From assembly GCA_030151145.1 (NCBI GenBank), contig JASLEL010000336.1, forward strand, positions 1 through 17,776: a stretch of DNA of 17,776 bases, written 5' to 3'. Each line of letters opens with the position of its first letter. Position 1 is the stretch's first letter. The stretch comes from Aquirhabdus sp. Its GTDB lineage: Bacteria > Pseudomonadota > Gammaproteobacteria > Pseudomonadales > Moraxellaceae. The notes below the pieces were generated by a model that made no database searches, had not been told where the DNA came from, and worked only from the letters and a program-made list of their open reading frames with translations. Positions 12,520 to 17,776 of this stretch are shown piece by piece. The translations under genes and the position numbers were made by a program.

Positions 12520-14007
12520 CTATGCACGCCTCCTTGCATGAGCATGTCTTTTCATATACATCCAGCCCAGCGTCAGCACGACAGCAAGCACAGGAATAGC
12601 TGCGATGGTATAGGTACCATCGGGATAGTCGAAGGCCGTCAGCACAAGCACCAGCACTAAGAAACCCAGCGTCAGCCACGACGTCAAGGGCGTAAATGGC
12701 ATACGGAATGATACGGGCGTCACGTCACCACGCTGGATGGCGCGGCGTAGCTTCATCTGACAGAGGATGATAAAGCCCCAGGTACTGATGATCCCGAGGG
12801 ACGCGATGTTTAGTACGATCTCAAACACCTGACTCGGGATCAGGTAATTTAATCCCACACCCACGAGATAAATGACCAACGTCACCAGAATGCCGTGATG
12901 CGGGACTTTAGCGGCATTCATCTGACCGACAAAGGCCGGAGCCGATCCACCCATCGCCAGCGCACGCAGGACACGACCCGTGGAATAAAGACCCGAGTTC
13001 AGGCTCGACAGCGCCGCAGTCAGCACCACCACATTCATGATGCTACCGATACCGGGTACACCCAAAGCAGCGAAGAACGTCACGAATGGACTCGTCCCAG
13101 CATGATAAGCTGACCATGGCATCAGCAATACGAGCAGCGCGACCGAACCCACGTAAAACAAAGCAATACGATACATGACGCTATTGATCGCCCGAGGTAA
13201 TACCTGCTTGGCATCCTGAGCTTCGCCTGCCGCGATGCCAATGATCTCAATCCCCGCATAAGCAAAGACCACACCCTGCACAATGATGATGGCAGGCAGT
13301 ACACCATGCGGGAATATGCCCCCACTCTGCGAAACTAAACTCAAGCCCGGGACATGACCTGCCACGGGATGGCCGATCAGAAGAATGATGACGCCGGTGA
13401 TCAGAAAGATGACCAAAGCACTGACTTTCACCAACGCAAACCAGAACTCCATCTCACCGAACCACTTCACCTGGATCATGTTCATGCCACCGACCAGCAG
13501 AAGTGCCAGCAGCGCAAAAACATATTGGGGGACCTCTCGAAAGGTCCCCCAATAATGCATGTAGAGCGCGACAGCCGTGATATCGATGATGCCTGCCATA
13601 GCCCAGTTGAGGTAATACAGCCATCCGGCGACAAACGATGCACGCTCACCTAAGAATTCGCGCGCATACGAGACAAAGCTGCCCGAGGTAGAGCGATGCA
13701 TGACGAGCTCGCCCAAGGCACGCAGAATGAGAAAGGCGAATATCCCACAGACCAGATAAACCAGCGCCAGCGCCGGTCCTGCTAGCTGTAATCGCGCACC
13801 GGCACCCAAAAAGAGACCGGAGCCGATGGCACCACCCATGGCGATCATCTGCACTTGTCTGGGCTTTAAGCCACGGGCGTAGCCCTGCTCATGCGACTCA
13901 AGCCATGCTTGCCTGTCTGCACGCTTCTCATTCTGAATGCTGCCATCCTGAATGCTGCTATTCTGAATGCTGCTATCTTGAATGTTGCCGTTTTGATCGC
14001 GCGACAT
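12520..14007 (-). CDS. ansP: Amino-acid permease, L-asparagine permease (AnsP) type
   Basis: The 495-residue protein is a 12-span inner-membrane transporter of the amino acid-polyamine-organocation family. It matches what I know of E. coli AnsP along almost its whole length: RQVQMIAMGGAIGSGLFLGAG in the first span, LRALGELVMHR, the SGSFVSYAREFLGE loop, the conserved ALSSLNSGLYSTGRVLRALA region, and a final span with FDYPDGTYTIAAIP. It would import L-asparagine with protons, although related permeases take other amino acids. The Met at 14007 is chosen because AGAGGG lies about 8 nt upstream; the in-frame ATG at 14025 has none. The N-terminal tail, before the usual AWLESHEQGY start, carries tandem pentapeptides (SIQNS-like) encoded by a 15-nt repeat. 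A 13-bp perfect hairpin lies inside the coding sequence at 13523-13554. Confidence 0.9.
   Translation of the reverse strand: MSRDQNGNIQDSSIQNSSIQDGSIQNEKRADRQAWLESHEQGYARGLKPRQVQMIAMGGAIGSGLFLGAGARLQLAGPALALVYLVCGIFAFLILRALGELVMHRSTSGSFVSYAREFLGERASFVAGWLYYLNWAMAGIIDITAVALYMHYWGTFREVPQYVFALLALLLVGGMNMIQVKWFGEMEFWFALVKVSALVIFLITGVIILLIGHPVAGHVPGLSLVSQSGGIFPHGVLPAIIIVQGVVFAYAGIEIIGIAAGEAQDAKQVLPRAINSVMYRIALFYVGSVALLVLLMPWSAYHAGTSPFVTFFAALGVPGIGSIMNVVVLTAALSSLNSGLYSTGRVLRALAMGGSAPAFVGQMNAAKVPHHGILVTLVIYLVGVGLNYLIPSQVFEIVLNIASLGIISTWGFIILCQMKLRRAIQRGDVTPVSFRMPFTPLTSWLTLGFLVLVLVLTAFDYPDGTYTIAAIPVLAVVLTLGWMYMKRHAHARRRA
13523..13554. repeat. Perfect 13-bp inverted repeat inside the permease gene
   Basis: TATTGGGGGACCT (13523-13535) and AGGTCCCCCAATA (13542-13554) flank CTCGAA. 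The element lies over codons for the HYWGTFREVPQ segment of the permease. A 32-bp perfect hairpin is unusual in coding DNA. Confidence 0.9.
13931..13990 (-). repeat. 15-nt tandem repeat (about 4 copies) in the permease N-terminus
   Basis: Four consecutive 15-nt units of the form TTCTGAATGCTGCTA (plus strand), with one to a few changes each, encode repeated pentapeptides (IQDSS, IQNSS, IQDGS) in the cytoplasmic N-terminal tail. A unit length divisible by three keeps the frame when copy number changes. Confidence 0.9.
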
Positions 14008-14169
14008 GATCATCGCCCTCTGCATGTATCAACATACACATCATCACAGACACAGAAATCAGTGCTGATCCGTCCGCAGCATGCCTAACGGTGCAAACGA
14101 TGGCAGCAACACGCCCAAACAGGGACAGCACATGATCTCATCACAACAACCGAGCACTCCTTGCCGATG

Positions 14170-14574
14170 TTATTGAGCAACGGTGTATTTAAATTCAGGG
14201 ACTTTTTGCAGCTTGTCCTTGGTTAGACCCGTAACGGTGAATTTTTCACCATTTTGCTGAAAACGGCTGATGGGAATAGCCACATCGTGTTTCGCTACAC
14301 CAAGAAATCCGCCAGCCCCGACGACAGCATAAGAGACTTGCTTGTCGGAGGTAATCACGATGTCGTCAATCACACCGACCTTTTCATTCTTCTCATTAAA
14401 GACAGTTTTACCCAAGATCTGGCGTTTAGCACTCCAGCCCACGATACTCTGGCTCATGTCATTTGCCGTTATAGGGGCCTGCACGCCGACCGTTTCCGCT
14501 GGATTGTTGGCCAGCGCAATTGACGATGAGAGAAAAACTGCGCCTGACAATAAATACATCACTGAACGTTTCAT
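14170..14574 (-). CDS. Periplasmic PRC-barrel domain protein
   Basis: The 134-residue precursor has a Sec signal peptide (hydrophobic residues 6-20, cleavage after ALA at 20-22). The rest is one PRC-barrel domain (about 47-115): LGKTVFNEKNEKVGVIDDIVI, then a glycine-rich turn (VVGAGGFLG) and HDVAIPISRFQ. PRC barrels are small beta domains found in RNA maturation (RimM) and photosynthetic reaction-centre proteins. Exported single-domain versions in proteobacteria are of unknown function and often stress-linked. AGGAG precedes the ATG by 6 nt. It is 162 nt upstream of the permease gene on the same strand but probably independent. No cysteines or catalytic residues stand out. Confidence 0.88.
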   Translation of the reverse strand: MKRSVMYLLSGAVFLSSSIALANNPAETVGVQAPITANDMSQSIVGWSAKRQILGKTVFNEKNEKVGVIDDIVITSDKQVSYAVVGAGGFLGVAKHDVAIPISRFQQNGEKFTVTGLTKDKLQKVPEFKYTVAQ

Positions 14575-14808
14575 GATTGTCTCCTGGAAGTTGCGGGTGA
14601 ATGTATACCGTACAGACTAGCACCGTAATTCCATATTCTGCATAAAGCAGACAAATGAAGCCCGAGCGAGAACAATAAAAACCACAACTCCAACAATCAG
14701 TTGGGGTCGGTTGAGGATGTGATGGCGAAGGGTGTCTAACGTGACATCGGGTAGTCTTTTTAAGATCGTTCTGGGGCTTTATTGTTTGTATTTTAATCGC
14801 GATGCCAT

Positions 14809-14833
14809 AAAAAAGGCCCCTGCTGGGACCTTT
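14809..14833 (-). terminator. Rho-independent terminator of the alpha/beta hydrolase gene
   Basis: Read on the minus strand, AAAGGTCCC and GGGGCCTTT pair in a GC-rich stem with one mismatch and an AGCA loop, followed by a run of T (plus-strand A at 14809-14814). It lies about 20 nt past the hydrolase stop and separates that gene from the PRC-barrel gene. Confidence 0.75.
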
Positions 14834-14851
14834 CTATGGCGGGTGACATCA

Positions 14852-15967
14852 TCACTTTTCGCTATGTACTGCCAGAAAATAATTCGCCATCAGCCGATTG
14901 GACCATGACCGCGCCTGCCAGCCCTCATAGTGCGCACAATGGCTGCCGGCAGTCGTCGTGACCAGAATCGCACTCGGCATGGCCTTGATCTGATCGAGAT
15001 ACGGATAGGCATTCTCGATACGGCAGATCGGATCATCCTCAGCATTCAGGATCATCACAGGCGTCGTGATGTTAAAGAACACATGCATGGGGTTGCAGTC
15101 CGCCTCATAGGCCGCCCGGTCGGCATAGCCTGCCAGCTCATACATTTCTTGATGAAACTCGGCCAGCGTCTTGGCTGCCTGCAGACGCGGCACGCTCGGC
15201 AGATGGGCGAGCTTGTCGTGATTGCTGCGGATGAACTGCCGGATCAGCTTGCGCGCCATCAGACGGCTATAGGTCGGGTGCACACGCTCAAAGCCGACCG
15301 ATGTGTCATAGCCCGGACAGTAGGCAAATGCCGCCCGAAATACCGACTCCTCACCACGCTCGCCCAGATAGCGAGCAAGCAATCCGGACCCTGCCGACGA
15401 ACCAATCGCATACAAGGGCGAGTCTGGAAAGCGTGCCCGGATCACATCCAGTTGTTCATACAGATCGGCGGTCGAGCCTAAGATATTCAGCTTAGGCACC
15501 GTCAGCGGTAGCTTGGCATGACCGCGCCGTACGCAGACCACGACCCGCCAGCCCGTCAGACGATGCACATCCTGCACCAGCTCTTGCATGCTCTGCGGAC
15601 TGCCGGTGATGGTATGCATGATCACGATGGTCGGTGTATCGGCAGGTAAAGGATAGCCGAGCCAAGCCAGCGCTGTACGCCCGCCATCCTGCATGGTGAG
15701 GTGATCGTAATAATCATAAGGCGGTGTCGCCGTGACTTTACGCACGGCAAGACAGATGAGCTGCAGATGCTCGTTATACAGCCATGGCGTCGGCCGATAG
15801 GCTTCAGCCAACTGCGGGATCCCAGCTACGATGCGCTGGTTTTCGGGTGTGGGCCGATAATGCAGGGTCGGCGTGTCCGATTTACCTGCGCGTAGCGTAG
15901 ACAGTCGGGTCTGTAGACGTTGCAGCAGATTAGGAGTGGTGGATGTAAGCATTGCAGATTGAGCCAT
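14852..15967 (-). CDS. Alpha/beta hydrolase of the EMB8/YheT family
   Basis: The 371-residue protein has the catalytic features of the family. The nucleophile elbow GSSAG puts Ser191 as nucleophile, Asp311 lies in NAEDDP and His343 in AGSHCAHYEG. It also has the early strands TIVIMHTITGSPQS and the VRRGHAKLPL loop characteristic of COG0429-type esterases. These are cytoplasmic or membrane-associated hydrolases thought to act on esters or lipids; the substrate is unknown. The Met at 15967 is preferred to 16114, because AGAGGA lies 8 nt before it and the family starts close to the residues LLQRL. The 49 residues upstream have no family match. A terminator follows. No operon partner is obvious, although a small unknown gene precedes it on the same strand. 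Confidence 0.88.
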   Translation of the reverse strand: MAQSAMLTSTTPNLLQRLQTRLSTLRAGKSDTPTLHYRPTPENQRIVAGIPQLAEAYRPTPWLYNEHLQLICLAVRKVTATPPYDYYDHLTMQDGGRTALAWLGYPLPADTPTIVIMHTITGSPQSMQELVQDVHRLTGWRVVVCVRRGHAKLPLTVPKLNILGSTADLYEQLDVIRARFPDSPLYAIGSSAGSGLLARYLGERGEESVFRAAFAYCPGYDTSVGFERVHPTYSRLMARKLIRQFIRSNHDKLAHLPSVPRLQAAKTLAEFHQEMYELAGYADRAAYEADCNPMHVFFNITTPVMILNAEDDPICRIENAYPYLDQIKAMPSAILVTTTAGSHCAHYEGWQARSWSNRLMANYFLAVHSEK

Positions 15968-16132
15968 AACAGATATCCTCTGGGCACCGGTCATACGGCC
16001 TACTCTGACGCACAGAGACCGCAGACGTTCACTGACATGCTTTGAGTCTAAAATAACCAGCCCCAATCGACAAGCCATCACCTGTAACTGGACCGTCACC
16101 CATACCGATGCCATTCGTCCTCGGCATAAGTC

Positions 16133-16354
16133 CTACAGGACGATGGCTCGCGATCCCTCAAAGATCACTTCACGCGCCTGTGCGCTGATATGCCACTTCT
16201 CCCCGATGCCGGGGATCAGGTCTTTGGAGGTATAGACCGGCACCTGCATCTCGACATGGGAGACCAGATGTTCGACGCCGTCGATCAAGAGGCGCCAGCA
16301 GAGATCACTGTCTGGGGTGACCATGGTATTAAATCGTAGCTGGATCAGACACAT
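16133..16354 (-). CDS. Small protein of unknown function (up to 73 aa)
   Basis: The core of this frame (WRLLIDGVEHLVSHVEMQVP, then YTSKDLIPGIGEKWHISAQA) reads like a genuine compact beta-rich protein: hydrophobic residues alternate and two Gly/Trp turns are well placed. I do not recognise a family. The start is uncertain. The ATG at 16354 and the in-frame ATG at 16324 both lack a clear Shine-Dalgarno, and the later one gives 63 residues. There is no signal peptide or membrane span. It lies 166 nt upstream of the hydrolase on the same strand and is divergent from the SDR gene. It could still be a chance frame. Confidence 0.55.
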   Translation of the reverse strand: MCLIQLRFNTMVTPDSDLCWRLLIDGVEHLVSHVEMQVPVYTSKDLIPGIGEKWHISAQAREVIFEGSRAIVL

Positions 16355-16573
16355 CGTCTTGGACCATCTGGACTGGATAAGATCACCTTACGTTTGGTCA
16401 CCGCAAAACTCAAGCATCAAAATCACGACCCATCTGCATGTCTATATGAAAAAAAGTGCAAATCCACAGCAGAAAAATCACGATCTCGTTCGACCATTTC
16501 GGCATTATTCTGAAATAGAGCAATGCTAGAGTGCGGCCATGCCTTTTATCTGACACTATCTGGGAGTTGAACG

Positions 16574-17407
16574 ATGGCAAAGTATGCATTGGATGGACGC
16601 GTGGTGCTGATCACCGGCGGTGCACGCGGCATCGGACTGGATGCGGCAACCCGCCTGCTCGCCAAAGGCGCGTCGATTGCGCTGGTGGATCGCGATGAAG
16701 TCGAACTGGCCGCTGCCGCTGCCGCGCTGGACAACAGCGAGCGCGTGGCGACATTTGTCGCCGATGTGACGAACGCCGCTGCCGTACAGACTGCTGTCGA
16801 TGACGCTGTCGCCCGCTTCGGCGGTCTGGATGTGGTGATCGCAGGCGCCGGAATCTCGGGCAAGCCTGCGCCGTTCTCTGCCTTGAGCGCCACCGATTTC
16901 AAACGCGTGATCAATATCAATGTCATCGGTGTCTATCACACCATCCGCGCCGCACTGCCCTATGTGACTGAGCGTCAGGGTTATATCCTGCCGATCGCGT
17001 CGGTGGCAGCCCTGATCCCGACGCCATTCCTCGTGGCCTACTCCGCCAGCAAGCATGCGGTCGATGGTCTGGCCCGTTCCTTACGTTTGGAGCTGGCGCA
17101 TACGGGCGTGAGCGTCGGTGTAGCCTACTTTAGCTTCATTGATACCGACATGGTCAAGACCGCCAAAGCCACGCCGGTCGGCAGTGCCGCCTTGAGCATC
17201 CTGCCGGACTTCCTCAGCAAGCCCATTCCGGTGAGCGAAGCCGGTCAAGCCATTGTCCGCGGCATCGAAAAACGTGCACGCTGGGTCTATGCACCAAAAT
17301 GGGTCCCCGGCCTGATTACCCTGCGCGGTCTGAGTTCACGCTTTGAAGATCTGGCGACCCGCTCGCCGAAATTTGCGGCCCTGCTGCGCGAACCACCGAA
17401 GAAATAA
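16574..17407 (+). CDS. Short-chain dehydrogenase/reductase (SDR)
   Basis: This 277-residue classical SDR has the cofactor motif TGGARGIG (14-21), Asp39 after the second strand (which usually favours NAD over NADP), an AGAG variant of the NNAG motif (90-93), Asn116, Ser143, and Tyr156-x3-Lys160 (YSASK), completing the catalytic tetrad. It oxidises or reduces an alcohol/ketone pair. GGGAG lies 8 nt before the ATG. The C-terminal extension past residue 230 (ARWVYAPKWVPGLITLRGL) resembles SDRs found with flavin monooxygenases and lipid-modifying enzymes, which would fit with the Baeyer-Villiger enzyme at the other end of the window, but the two are 15 kb apart. The substrate is unknown. Confidence 0.9.
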   Translation: MAKYALDGRVVLITGGARGIGLDAATRLLAKGASIALVDRDEVELAAAAAALDNSERVATFVADVTNAAAVQTAVDDAVARFGGLDVVIAGAGISGKPAPFSALSATDFKRVININVIGVYHTIRAALPYVTERQGYILPIASVAALIPTPFLVAYSASKHAVDGLARSLRLELAHTGVSVGVAYFSFIDTDMVKTAKATPVGSAALSILPDFLSKPIPVSEAGQAIVRGIEKRARWVYAPKWVPGLITLRGLSSRFEDLATRSPKFAALLREPPKK

Positions 17408-17431
17408 TATCTCGCCTCGCATCTGCCCTGA

Positions 17432-17463
17432 CCTGTAACGACGGCATTTGGCCGCGTTGCAGG
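17432..17463 (+). terminator. Stem-loop after the SDR gene, candidate terminator without a T-run
   Basis: CCTGTAACG (17432-17440) pairs with CGTTGCAGG (17455-17463) with one wobble, then a one-base bulge and CGGC/GCCG close an ATTTG loop. It is GC-rich and 24 nt after the stop, but no T-run follows. It could terminate weakly or protect the 3' end. Confidence 0.4.
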
Positions 17464-17776
17464 GCCGATCTTCACCGTGTATCTCCGCTGTAAACCTGCA
17501 TCAGCCTCGCACACAGATCCAATTGGGCAACATCTGCCCACCATCCTGCACGACCCCGGACTTCGTCCAAATCATTGGCATGTCTATTGCTTATTTTATC
17601 AGCAGGAATAGGTGCTATAACGCATGCAGTCTGCTATAAACGACACGACGAATCCATGAATTCCTACATGAATGAAGATGGTAATTGGGGTCAAAATCGG
17701 TGTATGTTGCAACCTATAATAAAGATTGCATTACAATGACATCTCCTCAAAAGAGATTTTGATCCAACATGCGATA
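17464..17776. other. Right-edge region without a supported gene; promoter-like sequence near the end
   Basis: No ORF with a ribosome-binding site is visible. TGCTATAA occurs twice, at 17613-17620 and 17632-17639. A TATAAT at 17715-17720 could be a -10 element, but the matching -35 position reads CAAAAT, which is poor. ATCTC/GAGAT (17741-17757) forms a short 5-bp hairpin followed by T. An ATG at 17769 near the edge could begin a gene outside the window. Confidence 0.35.

Noticed and set aside
13931..13990. CRISPR array
   Set aside because: The units are 15 nt and directly adjacent without spacers, and they encode repeated pentapeptides in frame, so this is a minisatellite.
14930..15481. 183-codon plus-strand ORF opposite the hydrolase gene
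   Set aside because: It is antisense to a gene with a full catalytic triad; its composition is Arg/His-rich and unlike a protein family.
16556..17056. 166-codon minus-strand ORF opposite the SDR gene
   Set aside because: It is antisense to a gene with a full SDR motif set and has no ribosome-binding site.
17655..17738. 27-codon ORF beginning MNSYMNEDG
   Set aside because: It has no ribosome-binding site or recognisable feature and is short enough to occur by chance.

Overview
The window looks like a chromosomal segment of a free-living, aerobic gammaproteobacterium. GC content is medium to high (roughly mid-50s %, estimated by eye). The mix of genes (an AnsP-like permease, a nitrate reductase fused to a CysJ-type reductase, a Baeyer-Villiger monooxygenase next to a diiron protein) suggests Pseudomonadales, perhaps a Moraxellaceae relative. 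The taxonomic call is inference. No tRNA, rRNA, IS element, phage gene or CRISPR array is visible.

Layout. (1) 1-2748 is an oxidation module. A ferritin-like diiron protein (864-1799, minus) is followed on the same strand by the first 233 codons of a Baeyer-Villiger-type flavin monooxygenase (runs off the left edge). A TetR-type regulator (2137-2748, plus) is divergent. The intergenic region holds two perfect inverted repeats that could be operators. (2) 2854-2997 encodes a 47-residue single-span membrane protein. (3) 3178-10102 is a run of plus-strand genes with a nitrogen and molybdenum theme: nitronate monooxygenase, a two-domain molybdate-binding (Mop/TOBE) protein, a class I glutamine amidotransferase, and a 1414-residue assimilatory nitrate reductase whose C-terminus is a complete CysJ-like FMN/FAD/NADPH reductase. 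A close match to a sigma-54 (-24/-12) promoter precedes the nitrate reductase. (4) 10352-12221 holds a secreted NucA-type nuclease, an 85-residue unknown protein and a hemerythrin. (5) 12281-14574 on the minus strand holds a 46-residue secreted peptide gene that converges with hemerythrin on a shared bidirectional terminator, an L-asparagine-type permease with a 15-nt tandem repeat and a perfect 13-bp hairpin inside the coding region, and a periplasmic PRC-barrel protein. (6) 14852-17407 has an EMB8/YheT-type alpha/beta hydrolase and a small unknown protein (minus), then an SDR oxidoreductase (plus). The last 369 bases hold no gene I can support.

How they fit together. Nitrate reduction needs molybdenum, which the Mop protein can bind, and electrons, which the fused reductase takes from NADPH. 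Nitronate monooxygenase also releases nitrite, and the permease would import asparagine, so a nitrogen-scavenging neighbourhood is a reasonable inference, although no nitrite reductase or nitrate transporter is in view. The monooxygenase, diiron protein, hydrolase and SDR are the sort of enzymes that act on hydrophobic ketones, esters and alcohols, but their substrates cannot be read from the sequence. The most notable items are the single-chain NADPH nitrate reductase with its putative sigma-54 promoter, two small membrane/secreted protein genes, and the repeat structures in the permease gene. I found no clearly new multi-gene system.
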